Assembly (NCBI GenBank): GCA_004322045.1
Contig: SCRN01000040.1
Span: 372,001 to 436,000, forward strand
Length of the DNA: 64,000 bases
Direction: 5' to 3'
Origin: Paraburkholderia sp.
Lineage (GTDB): Bacteria > Pseudomonadota > Gammaproteobacteria > Burkholderiales > Burkholderiaceae
Both the position numbers and the translations under genes were made by a program. Position 1 is the first letter of the stretch. Each line of letters opens with the position of its first letter. Shown piece by piece: positions 9,350-17,697 of this stretch. The notes below the pieces were generated by a model. The model was given only the letters and a program-made list of their open reading frames with translations. It did no database searches and was not told the DNA's origin.

Positions 9350-10077
9350 GCCCGTGCTCCTTGCGTCGCATTCAAAGCAGCGTGTGAATCGGCCGCCGGA
9401 GCCCGGCGCACGATGTGCACCGGTTGGGGTTGCCCCGCTCCCTGCTGCCCTGCGTTGCCGCAGCCGTCGAATGCCGCGGGCTCCTGCCACGCTTCGTCGA
9501 TGTCGAGCTCGGGCTCGGGCGGCTGAGCCGGCATGGCGCTATCGACGCCCGCGACGTCGAGCAACGCCCCCAGCACCGCGGCATAGGCGCTCCCGCGCTT
9601 TTCGACGGAGCCGTGGATGCGCTGCAAGATGTGCGCGACTTCCCCGAGCAGCGCAACCGCCGCTTCGCGCGGCTGCGTCGATGCGTATTCGAGCAACACC
9701 GTCAAATGATCGGGCAGCTCGTCCGTGTTCAGCGCAAGCCCCGCCTGCTCGTAGGTCGCGATCAAATCGACCATGGCCGGGCCGCGCTCGCGCGAATCGC
9801 CGTGCACGTGTTCGAACAAATGCAGCGCGGTGCCGCGGCCGCGGTCGAACAATTCGACATAGGCCGCTTCCGCTTCGAGTTCTTCGGCGCTCCTGATCGT
9901 ATCCAGCAAAGCCTCGATCCGTTCCAGGCGGGCCGCGCCAAGCACAGCCGTCTCGCGCAGCGCGTCGCTCACTTCATCCAGATGCACACGCCACGCGGCA
10001 TCGGGATAGCGCAGCAGGAAAGCCAGCGCGCGCAGCGTTTGCGCGAACGCGGCCTGCCGTGGGTCCATTCGTGTCAT
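9346..10077 (-). CDS. narJ: Nitrate reductase assembly chaperone NarJ (delta subunit)
   Basis: 243 aa cytoplasmic chaperone, a TorD-family protein that binds apo-NarG and assists insertion of the molybdenum cofactor and the proximal iron-sulfur cluster. The recognisable core is LAFLLRYPDAAW near the N-terminus and YVELFDRGRGTALHLFEHVHGDSRERGPAM in the middle, with the usual variable C-terminal tail. ATG at 10077 lies 2 bp after the narH stop, and the stop overlaps narI. A reading frame continuing upstream to 10959 has no meaning; it is a narH shadow. Confidence 0.95.
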   Translation of the reverse strand: MTRMDPRQAAFAQTLRALAFLLRYPDAAWRVHLDEVSDALRETAVLGAARLERIEALLDTIRSAEELEAEAAYVELFDRGRGTALHLFEHVHGDSRERGPAMVDLIATYEQAGLALNTDELPDHLTVLLEYASTQPREAAVALLGEVAHILQRIHGSVEKRGSAYAAVLGALLDVAGVDSAMPAQPPEPELDIDEAWQEPAAFDGCGNAGQQGAGQPQPVHIVRRAPAADSHAALNATQGARA

Positions 10078-10079
10078 GG

Positions 10080-11603
10080 TCACTCCTCCACCTTGATCGG
10101 GATCGTCCGCTTGCCTTCGCCGCCGAACAGGCTCGGCTCCTCGTCGCCATGATTGCAGCCGTTGCCGAAGCTGAAGCCGCAGCCGCCGCGCATATCGAAC
10201 GCGTCCTCGGCATATTCGCGATGCGAGGTGGGGATCACGAAGCGATCCTCGTAGTTCGCGATCGCCATCACGCGGTACATCTTCTCCATCGTCTCCAAGC
10301 TCAAGCCCACTTGGCGCAGCACCGTATCGTCGGTGACGCCGTCGACATGCTTGGCGCGCTGATAGGCCCGCATGGCCAGCATGCGTTCGAGCGCCCGCAC
10401 GACCGGCGCTTCGTCGCCTGCCGTCAACAAGTTGGCCAAATACTTCACCGGAATGCGCAACTGGCTGACGTCGGGGATCGCGCCGTTTGCACCGATGTGG
10501 CCCGCTTGCGCGGCGCCCGTGATCGGCGACAGCGGCGGCACGTACCACACCATCGGCAGCGTGCGGTATTCGGGGTGCAGCGGCAGGGCCACTTGCCATT
10601 CCACCGCCATCCGGTACACGGGGCTGTTGCGCGCGGCCTCGAGCCAGTTCTCGGGCACGCCGTCGCGGCGCGCGGCCTCGATCACGGCCGGATCGTGCGG
10701 GTCGAGGAACACGTCCAACTGTGCGCGATACAGGTCCTTTTCGTTTTCGACGCTGGCCGCCGCTTCGATGCGATCGGCATCGTAGAGCAGCACGCCCAGA
10801 TACCGAATGCGCCCGACGCAGGTTTCCGAGCAGACGGTCGGCTGCCCTGCTTCGATACGCGGGTAGCAGAAGATGCACTTCTCCGCTTTGCCCGACTTCC
10901 AGTTGTAGTAAATCTTCTTGTATGGGCATCCGCTCACGCACATGCGCCAGCCGCGGCACTTGTCCTGATCGATCAAAACGATGCCGTCTTCCTCGCGCTT
11001 ATAGATCGAGCCCGACGGGCACGACGCGACGCACGCCGGATTCAGGCAGTGCTCGCACAGGCGCGGCAGGTACATCATGAACGTGTTCTCGAACTGTCCG
11101 TAGATGTCCTTCTGAATCGCCTCGAAGTTGCTGTCTTGGCTGCGCTTCGAGAACTCGCCGCCGAGAATCTCCTCCCAGTTCGGGCCGCCGGTGATCTTCT
11201 CCATCGGCTGGCCCGTGATGAGGCTGCGCGGGCGCGCCGTCGGCGCCGCCTTCATCTCGGGCGCGCTTTGCAGATGATCGTAGTCGAACGTGTAAGGCTC
11301 GTAGTAGTCGTCGATCTGCGGCAGGTTCGGGTTCGCGAAGATGCGCGAAAGCACCTTCAGCTTGCCGCCTTGGCGCGGCTCGATCGAGCCGTCCTTTTTC
11401 CGAGTCCAGCCGCCGTTCCACTTCTCCTGGTTTTCCCATTGCTTCGGGTAGCCGACGCCCGGCTTGGTCTCGACGTTGTTGAACCAGGCGTATTCCATGC
11501 CGGGCCGGTTCGTCCAGACGTTCTTGCAGGTGACGCTGCAGGTATGGCAGCCGATGCATTTGTCCAGATTCAGCACCATGCCGATTTGGGCGCGCACTTT
11601 CAT
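10080..11603 (-). CDS. narH: Respiratory nitrate reductase beta subunit (iron-sulfur)
   Basis: 507 aa electron-transfer subunit. Four cysteine clusters are visible in order: CIGCHTCSVTCKN at the N-terminus, CEHCLNPACVASCPSG, CRGWRMCVSGCPY and CIFCYPRIEAGQPTVCSETC. The tryptophan replacing a cysteine in the third group is the hallmark of the single [3Fe-4S] cluster in NarH. Length and order match the family. The ATG at 11603 overlaps the narG stop as ATGA. Confidence 0.97.
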   Translation of the reverse strand: MKVRAQIGMVLNLDKCIGCHTCSVTCKNVWTNRPGMEYAWFNNVETKPGVGYPKQWENQEKWNGGWTRKKDGSIEPRQGGKLKVLSRIFANPNLPQIDDYYEPYTFDYDHLQSAPEMKAAPTARPRSLITGQPMEKITGGPNWEEILGGEFSKRSQDSNFEAIQKDIYGQFENTFMMYLPRLCEHCLNPACVASCPSGSIYKREEDGIVLIDQDKCRGWRMCVSGCPYKKIYYNWKSGKAEKCIFCYPRIEAGQPTVCSETCVGRIRYLGVLLYDADRIEAAASVENEKDLYRAQLDVFLDPHDPAVIEAARRDGVPENWLEAARNSPVYRMAVEWQVALPLHPEYRTLPMVWYVPPLSPITGAAQAGHIGANGAIPDVSQLRIPVKYLANLLTAGDEAPVVRALERMLAMRAYQRAKHVDGVTDDTVLRQVGLSLETMEKMYRVMAIANYEDRFVIPTSHREYAEDAFDMRGGCGFSFGNGCNHGDEEPSLFGGEGKRTIPIKVEE

Positions 11604-14600
11604 TTTTCAACTCCTTGCGTTTGCGCCGCGCTCACCGCAGCAGCCGGCTCGTCGAGCCAATCGACGCGCCGCATCTTGCGCACGACCACGAATTCATCGC
11701 GGTTCGTGCCGATCGTTCCGTAATAGTTGAAGCCGTAGCTCAGTTGCGCATAGCCACCGATCATGTGCGTCGGCTTCAACACGATGCGCGTCACCGAGTT
11801 ATGGATCCCGCCGCGCACGCCTGTGATCTCCGAACCGGGCGTGTTGATGATTTTTTCCTGCGCGTGGTACATGAGCACCATGCCGGGGTTGACGCGTTGG
11901 CTGACGACCGCCCGCGCCGCGATTGCGCCGTTGACGTTGAACAGCTCGATCCAGTCGTTGTCCTCGATGCCGGCGCGGCGTGCGTCGTCCTCGCTGAGCC
12001 ACACGCAAGGGCCACCGCGATTGAGCGTGAGCATTAGCAAGTTGTCGCTGTACGTGCTGTGAATGCCCCACTTTTGGTGCGGGGTGATGAAGTTCAGCAC
12101 GACCTCGGCATTGCCGTTCGGCTTGATGCCTTTCATCAGCGCCGTGGCCTTGAGATCGACCGGCGGCCGATACGTCGAGAAGCCCTCGCCGAACGCGATC
12201 ATCCAAGGATGGTCTTGGTAGAACTGCTGACGGCCGGTAAGCGTGCGCCATGGAATCAGTTCGTAGACGTTCGTGTAGCCGGCGTTATAGCTGACGGTTT
12301 CGCTCTCGATGCCGCTCCAAGTGGGTGAGCTGATGATCTTGCGCGGCTGCGCTTGCACATCGCGATAGCGAATCTTTTCATCCTCGCGCGGCACGGCCAG
12401 ATGGCTGTGATCGCGTCCCGTCGCCTTGGACAAGGCCTCCCATGCCTTGACCGCCACGTGCCCGTTCGTCTCCGGGGCAAGTTGCAGAATCACTTCGCAG
12501 GCGTCGATGTCGGTGACGATGCGCGGCATCCCGCGCGTGACGCCTTCCTCTTCGGTCAACCCGTTCAGTTCTCCCAACTGTTTGACTTCGATCTCGGTTT
12601 TCCACGCGATGCCCTTGCCGCCGTTGCCGATCTTCGCCATGAGCGGGCCGAGCGCCGTGAAGCGTTTGTACAAGTTCGGATAGTCGCGTTCGACGAGCGT
12701 CACTTGCGGCGCGGTCTTGCCGGGGATTGCCCGGCACTCCCCCTTGCGCCATTCGCGCACTTCGAACGGCTGTGCGAGCTCGCCCGGCGTGTCGTGCATG
12801 AGCGGCGTCATCACGACATCCTCTTCCACGCCCAAGTGCCCCGGGCAGACTTCGCTGAACGCTTTCGCAAAGCCCTTGTAGATTTCCCAATCGGAGCGCG
12901 ATTGCCAGACCGGGTCCACGGCCGCCGAGAGCGGGTGGACGAACGGATGCATGTCGCTCGTATTGAGGTCGTTCTTTTCGTACCAGCTCGCCGTCGGCAG
13001 CACAATGTCGGAATACAGGCACGTCGTGCTCATGCGGAAGTCGAGCGTGACGAGCAGATCGAGCTTGCCCTCCGGCGCTTGCGCGTGCCAGTTCACTTCT
13101 TGCGGCTTGGCGTCGTCCGGGCCCAGGTCCTTGCCCTGCACGCCGTTGCTGGTGCCGAGGAAGTGCTTGCAGAAGTACTCGTGCCCCTTGCCGGACGATC
13201 CCAGCAAGTTCGAGCGCCACACGAACATATTGCGCGGCCAATTCTCGGGTGCATCCGGATCTTCGCAGCTCATTTGCAAGCCGCCGCTCTCCAAACCCTG
13301 CGCGACGAAGTCGCTGACGTCCTTTCCGGCCGCCGCGGCCATTTGCGCGAGATGCAGCGGGTTCGTCTTCAACTGCGGCGCGCTCGGCAGCCACCCCATC
13401 CGCTCGGCGCGAACGTTGTAGTCGATCATGCTCGCCGGCGCGTGCGAGGCGTCGGCCAGCGGCGAGGCGATTTCGTCGGGGCTCAGCTTTTCATAGCGCC
13501 ATTGATCGGTATGCGCATAGAAGAAGCTCGTGCTGTTCGTCTGACGCGGCGGTCGCACCCAGTCGAGCGCGAACGCGAGCGCGGTCCAGCCCGTTTGCGG
13601 CCGCAATTTTTCCTGGCCGACATAGTGCGCCCACCCGCCGCCGCTGCGGCCGATGCAGCCGCACATCATCAACAGGTTGATGATGCCGCGGTAGTTCATG
13701 TCGGCGTGATACCAGTGGTTCATGCCGGCGCCGATGATGACCATCGACTTGCCGTGCGTCTTGTCCGCGTTCTCGGCAAACTGGCGAGCGAGCGCAACGA
13801 TCTGCCCGCGTGCGACGCCTGTGATCGATTCGGCCCACGCCGGCGTATAGGCGGTGTCCGCGTCATAGCTCGAGGCGCCGCTGCCCAACCCGCGGTCCAC
13901 GCCGTATTGTGCGGCTTGCAAATCGAAGACGGTCGCCACGAACGTTTCGTTCGCGCCTTGTTCGCCTGTGAGCGCAAGGCGCACTGCCGGCACACGGGCT
14001 ACGCTGATGCCGCCGCTTTGCTGGTTCGCCGGGAAATGCGGGTTCTGCACGCCGCCGAAGTAAGGGAACGCCACATCGACGATCTCGTGCGCCTGCGCGC
14101 CATCTTCGAGCACCGACAGTTTCAGGCTCGCTGCTTCTCCGCTTTGGGCGTCTTTCTCTTCGAGATTCCACTTGCCGGCATCGTCGCGCCCCTGCGCTCC
14201 CCAGCGGAAACCGATCGAGCCGTTGGGCAACATGACACGGCCCGAACGATCGAAGGCGACGGTCTTCCATTCGGGATTGTTGTCCTGCCCGAGCTGCCCG
14301 TCGAAGTCGGTCGCGCGTAGATAGCGATCGGGCACGAGCGTCGTGCTGCCGTCGGGCAACGTGTGCCGCTTGAGCATCACGAGCATCGGCATGTCGGTGT
14401 ACCGGCGCACGTAGTCGTCGAAGTACGCGCTGCGCTTGCGGAAGAAGAATTCAGTCAGCACGACATGACCCATCGCCATTGCAAGGGCGGCATCCGTGCC
14501 TTGCTTCGGGTGCAGCCAAAGGTCGGCGAGCTTGGCCACTTCGCTGTAATCGGGCGTGATCGCGACCGTCTTCGTGCCCTTGTAGCGCACCTCTGTGAAA

Positions 14601-15400
14601 AAGTGCGCATCGGGCGTGCGTGTTTGCGGGACGTTGCTGCCCCAGGCGATGATGAACGTCGAGTTGTACCAGTCGGCCGATTCGGGCACGTCCGTTTGCT
14701 CGCCCCACACTTGCGGGCTAGACGGCGGCAGATCGCAATACCAATCGTAGAAGCTCATGCACACGCCGCCGATCAAGCTCAGGTAGCGGCTGCCCGCTGC
14801 GTAGCTGACCATGCTCATGGCGGGGATCGGCGAAAAACCGATGACGCGATCGGGCCCGTGGCGCTTGATTGTATAGACGTTTGCCGCCGCGACGAGTCGA
14901 TTGACCTCGTCCCACGAACTGCGCACGAAGCCGCCCATGCCGCGCGCCTGCTGATAATCGCGCCTTGCCTCGTCGCTCTCGACGATCGACGCCCAAGCTT
15001 GAACCGGATCGGTGAACTGCGCGAGCGCCGCACGCCAGCGCTTGAGCAAACGGCCCCGCACCATCGGGTATTTAACGCGATTCGCGCTGTACAGGTACCA
15101 CGAGTACGAAGCGCCACGTGCGCAACCGCGCGGCTCGTGATTGGGCATGTCCCAGCGGGTCCGCGGATAGTCGGTCTGCTGCGTTTCCCAGGTGACGATG
15201 CCGCCCTTCACGTAGATCTTCCACGAGCAGGAGCCCGTGCAATTGACGCCGTGCGTGCTGCGCACGATCTTGTCGTGCGACCACCGATTGCGATAGGCAT
15301 CTTCCCACTTGCGATTTTCGCCAGTGGTCACGCCGTGGCCTTCCGAAAAGCGCTCGGACGGCAGCGCAAAGTGAATCAGACGATCGAGAAAGTGACTCAT
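11600..15400 (-). CDS. narG: Respiratory nitrate reductase alpha subunit (molybdopterin)
   Basis: 1266 aa catalytic subunit reducing nitrate to nitrite on the cytoplasmic side of the membrane. The N-terminus carries the HGVNCTGSCSW motif for the FS0 cluster (histidine plus cysteines), and the YDWYCDLPPSSPQVWGEQTD region contains the aspartate that ligates molybdenum in NarG enzymes. Full length for the family. The ATG at 15400 (MSHFLDRL) is chosen because similarity starts there; the frame is open for 15 more codons. It follows narK by 13 bp, so narKGHJI form one unit. Confidence 0.97.
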   Translation of the reverse strand: MSHFLDRLIHFALPSERFSEGHGVTTGENRKWEDAYRNRWSHDKIVRSTHGVNCTGSCSWKIYVKGGIVTWETQQTDYPRTRWDMPNHEPRGCARGASYSWYLYSANRVKYPMVRGRLLKRWRAALAQFTDPVQAWASIVESDEARRDYQQARGMGGFVRSSWDEVNRLVAAANVYTIKRHGPDRVIGFSPIPAMSMVSYAAGSRYLSLIGGVCMSFYDWYCDLPPSSPQVWGEQTDVPESADWYNSTFIIAWGSNVPQTRTPDAHFFTEVRYKGTKTVAITPDYSEVAKLADLWLHPKQGTDAALAMAMGHVVLTEFFFRKRSAYFDDYVRRYTDMPMLVMLKRHTLPDGSTTLVPDRYLRATDFDGQLGQDNNPEWKTVAFDRSGRVMLPNGSIGFRWGAQGRDDAGKWNLEEKDAQSGEAASLKLSVLEDGAQAHEIVDVAFPYFGGVQNPHFPANQQSGGISVARVPAVRLALTGEQGANETFVATVFDLQAAQYGVDRGLGSGASSYDADTAYTPAWAESITGVARGQIVALARQFAENADKTHGKSMVIIGAGMNHWYHADMNYRGIINLLMMCGCIGRSGGGWAHYVGQEKLRPQTGWTALAFALDWVRPPRQTNSTSFFYAHTDQWRYEKLSPDEIASPLADASHAPASMIDYNVRAERMGWLPSAPQLKTNPLHLAQMAAAAGKDVSDFVAQGLESGGLQMSCEDPDAPENWPRNMFVWRSNLLGSSGKGHEYFCKHFLGTSNGVQGKDLGPDDAKPQEVNWHAQAPEGKLDLLVTLDFRMSTTCLYSDIVLPTASWYEKNDLNTSDMHPFVHPLSAAVDPVWQSRSDWEIYKGFAKAFSEVCPGHLGVEEDVVMTPLMHDTPGELAQPFEVREWRKGECRAIPGKTAPQVTLVERDYPNLYKRFTALGPLMAKIGNGGKGIAWKTEIEVKQLGELNGLTEEEGVTRGMPRIVTDIDACEVILQLAPETNGHVAVKAWEALSKATGRDHSHLAVPREDEKIRYRDVQAQPRKIISSPTWSGIESETVSYNAGYTNVYELIPWRTLTGRQQFYQDHPWMIAFGEGFSTYRPPVDLKATALMKGIKPNGNAEVVLNFITPHQKWGIHSTYSDNLLMLTLNRGGPCVWLSEDDARRAGIEDNDWIELFNVNGAIAARAVVSQRVNPGMVLMYHAQEKIINTPGSEITGVRGGIHNSVTRIVLKPTHMIGGYAQLSYGFNYYGTIGTNRDEFVVVRKMRRVDWLDEPAAAVSAAQTQGVEK

Positions 15401-15413
15401 GGATGCTCCGAAC

Positions 15414-16823
15414 TCAACAAGGCATCGGTGCTCGGCGGCGCGCATAGTGCCACCAAGTCACCGCGATACAGATCAGATAAAAACCAATGAACAGGTACAG
15501 CGCCGCCTCGGGGCCGCCGGTCAGCTTGATCGAACTGCCGTAGCTCTTCGGAATGAAGAAGCCGCCGTATGCGGCGATCGCCGCCGTGAAGCCGAGCGTC
15601 GCCGCGGCTTCGGTGTTGCCTTGCTTGGTTGCACGCTCGACGGCGTCGAGATCGCGCGGGTCAGCTTCGCGCAGATTCAACGCGAGAAAGATTGCCGGGA
15701 TCATGCGGAAGGTCGAACCGTTGCCGATGCCGGTGGTGAAGAACAGCACGAGGAAGCTCATGAAGAAGCCGCCGAAGCTGCCGCCCGACGGTCCCGACGG
15801 CAAAAAGAACAACACGCCTCCCACAGCCAGCGCCATGACCACGAAGTTCCACAGCGTGACGCGCGCACCGCCGAGCTTATCGGCGAGCCAGCCGCCGAAC
15901 GGCCGCACGAGCGCGCCGATCAGCGGGCCGAGCCAGGCATAGGCGAGCGGATTCACGGTCGGGAATTCGTTTTTGATCAGCAGCGGGAAGCCGGCGGCAT
16001 AACCGATGAACGAACCGAAGGTGCCCAAATAGAGCAAGCACATGAGCCAGTTGTGCTTGCGGCGGAAAATCGCCGCTTGCGCCGCGAACGACGCTTTCGC
16101 TTGGGCGATGTCGTTCATGCCGAACCAGGCGGCGATCGAGGCAACGGCGATCCACGGCACCCAAATGAATGCTGCATTCTGCATCCACACTTGAGATGTG
16201 TGACCGGCCTTCATGATCGTTTGCGGTGCGCCGCCGAAGATGCCGAGCACGCCAACCGTGACGACCAGCGGGCTCAAGAACTGAACGACGGACACGCCGA
16301 GATTACCGAGCCCCGCATTCACGCCGAGCGCCGAGCCCTTGCGCTCCTTCGGAAAGAAGAAGCTGATGTTGGCCATGCTCGAGCTGAAGTTGCCGCCGCC
16401 GAAGCCGCACAGCAATGCGAGCACGAGCATCGTCGTGTAGGGCGTCGTGTTGTCTTGCACCGCGAAGCCGATGCCGAGCGCGGGCACGAGCAGCGAAGCA
16501 GTGGAAATCGCGGTCCAGCGCCGGCCGCCCACGAGCGGGACCATGAACGAGTAGAAGATGCGCAATGTCGCGCCGCTGAGCGCCGGCGCTGCTGCGAGCC
16601 AGAAGAGTTGATCGGTCGAGTACTTGAAACCGAGCGACGGCAAACTCACCGCAACGACGCTCCATACCTGCCAGATCGCGAAGGCCAGGAACAACGCCGG
16701 CACCGAGATCCAAAGATTCAACTTTGCGACGGCTTCGCCCTCGCGTTCCCAAAAAGCTTTGTCTTCCGGCGTCCATATTTCCAGCGTATGACCGCTTCGC
16801 TGCGTTAGCGAACGGATGTGCAT
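15414..16823 (-). CDS. narK: Nitrate/nitrite transporter NarK (MFS)
   Basis: 469 aa major facilitator with about 12 membrane segments. Both nitrate signature regions are present: FGGGNFSSSMANISFFFPKE in the fifth segment and TTGIGNGSTFRMIP in the eleventh. The closest pattern I recall is E. coli NarK, a nitrate/nitrite antiporter. Many Burkholderia have two narK genes in front of narG; only one is here. The ATG at 16823 has GAGGTG upstream at good spacing. A perfect FNR box lies 120 bp upstream, so this is the promoter-proximal gene of the nar operon. Confidence 0.95.
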   Translation of the reverse strand: MHIRSLTQRSGHTLEIWTPEDKAFWEREGEAVAKLNLWISVPALFLAFAIWQVWSVVAVSLPSLGFKYSTDQLFWLAAAPALSGATLRIFYSFMVPLVGGRRWTAISTASLLVPALGIGFAVQDNTTPYTTMLVLALLCGFGGGNFSSSMANISFFFPKERKGSALGVNAGLGNLGVSVVQFLSPLVVTVGVLGIFGGAPQTIMKAGHTSQVWMQNAAFIWVPWIAVASIAAWFGMNDIAQAKASFAAQAAIFRRKHNWLMCLLYLGTFGSFIGYAAGFPLLIKNEFPTVNPLAYAWLGPLIGALVRPFGGWLADKLGGARVTLWNFVVMALAVGGVLFFLPSGPSGGSFGGFFMSFLVLFFTTGIGNGSTFRMIPAIFLALNLREADPRDLDAVERATKQGNTEAAATLGFTAAIAAYGGFFIPKSYGSSIKLTGGPEAALYLFIGFYLICIAVTWWHYARRRAPMPC

Positions 16824-16936
16824 GACGGCACCTCTATGGATTGGATTGAGCGTCGGCGTCGCGGCTGGTTCGACGGGCGTTACGAGCGAGTTCGCGCCGA
16901 CGACTGAGAAGCTAACCGGTTGGCGCGCTGCGCACA

Positions 16937-16950
16937 TTGATGCGGATCAA
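16937..16950 (-). promoter_or_regulatory. Consensus FNR/Anr box upstream of narK
   Basis: TTGATGCGGATCAA is an exact match to TTGAT-N4-ATCAA. On the minus strand a weak -10, TAGCTT (16914-16909), ends 34.5 bp from the box centre. This gives a predicted start near 16902, about 80 bp before the narK ATG. It is the best box of the five in the window and the most likely activator site for narKGHJI. Confidence 0.7.
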
Positions 16951-17018
16951 CTAGCTCAAAAAGTGATATTTCACGCGACAAGATGTCCGAAGCGACTCTG
17001 TCACGTTCATGCGCGGTA

Positions 17019-17032
17019 TTGACGCGCGTCAA
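17019..17032 (+). promoter_or_regulatory. FNR/Anr-like box, middle of nar control region
   Basis: TTGACGCGCGTCAA is a perfect palindrome of the form TTGAC-N4-GTCAA. On the plus strand CAGAAT (17055-17060) ends 34.5 bp from its centre. On the minus strand nothing like a -10 sits at the matching place. It may therefore drive the rightward 138-aa gene from a start near 17067, or act as an upstream site for narK. Confidence 0.45.
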
Positions 17033-17122
17033 ATTTGCGTGAGCGGGAGAGGGGCAGAATGGATCGAAATGCGCCCGACCCAATGCGCCGCGTAATCAAA
17101 ACAAGAATGGCAAGCGGTGCGA

Positions 17123-17136
17123 TTGACGCCAATCAA
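17123..17136 (+). promoter_or_regulatory. FNR/Anr-like box proximal to the 138-aa gene
   Basis: TTGACGCCAATCAA matches TTGAY-N4-ATCAA. TACGAT at 17159-17164 ends 34.5 bp from the centre, giving a predicted start near 17171 and a leader of about 70 bases before the ATG at 17243. Confidence 0.5.
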
Positions 17137-17242
17137 CGTGCGGACAGCCGCGCGCACCTACGATGGCTGCAACGGTAGCGTAGGCCCCGCAGGCGCGCGC
17201 GAACAGAAACCAGGGCCGCATCATCGCGGTAAGGAGCATCGC

Positions 17243-17659
17243 ATGGACGACAGCTACGAGCGCCGAGCCCTGCTACTGCATTTGGGCAGCGTATTGCAGA
17301 CGACGAGCCTGCTGATGGAACATGAGCGCGGCGACGAAACGCTCGCGGAACTGATCGAGGCGCAGCCGCTGCTCGCCGACGTCCCGCTTCTCGAATACAG
17401 CTACCAGCAGATGACCGTGCGCGATCTCGCGGCGGCCGCCTTGCGCGCGTTTTGCTTGTGGCCGCAGTTGCTGTTGGAAGCGCCGCTCGATCGCGCTGCG
17501 CTTGCCGCTTCCGTACGTGAGCACCTTTTCCGCGACAACGCGCAGGGCTGGTCGTCTTATGCCGCGTCGCTGCAATCGGAGGTCGCGTGGTTCGGGAAAC
17601 CTGCAGCCGTAGCGAACGACCGCCACGACGACGACGACGACGCGCGCCGTAGCGCGTAG
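17243..17659 (+). CDS. Unknown 138-aa protein, divergent from narK, FNR boxes upstream
   Basis: 138 aa; I do not recognise a family. It has a helical, leucine-rich body (residues about 5-115) with conserved-looking aromatic patches (LLEYSYQQMT, FCLWPQLLLEAP, GWSSYAASLQSEVAWFG) and a low-complexity acidic tail (HDDDDDARR) encoded by GAC repeats. There is no signal peptide or membrane segment. The ATG at 17243 has AAGGAG 7 bases upstream; frames extending further upstream would cross the FNR-like box. It is not a NarJ/TorD-type chaperone by any motif I can see. Position and promoter suggest a role in anaerobic or nitrate metabolism, but that is inference. Confidence 0.75.
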   Translation: MDDSYERRALLLHLGSVLQTTSLLMEHERGDETLAELIEAQPLLADVPLLEYSYQQMTVRDLAAAALRAFCLWPQLLLEAPLDRAALAASVREHLFRDNAQGWSSYAASLQSEVAWFGKPAAVANDRHDDDDDARRSA

Positions 17660-17697
17660 CGCGCCCCGCCCGCTCCGCTCGCGCGCGGCCGAACCGC

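Larger units (their letters stand above)
16824..17242. promoter_or_regulatory. Divergent 419-bp nar control region with three FNR/Anr-type boxes
   Basis: This gene-free stretch separates narK (leftward) from the unknown 138-aa gene (rightward). It holds three FNR/Anr-type boxes, listed separately. I see no NarL heptamer arrangement that I would defend, and no sensor or regulator gene for nitrate lies nearby. Confidence 0.6.

Noticed and set aside
10078-10959. Long N-terminal extension of the narJ frame
   Set aside because: It overlaps narH in another frame; narJ similarity starts at the ATG at 10077.
12353-14320. 655-codon open frame on the plus strand inside narG
   Set aside because: Antisense shadow of a conserved gene in GC-rich DNA; arginine/histidine-rich composition, no ribosome site or domain.
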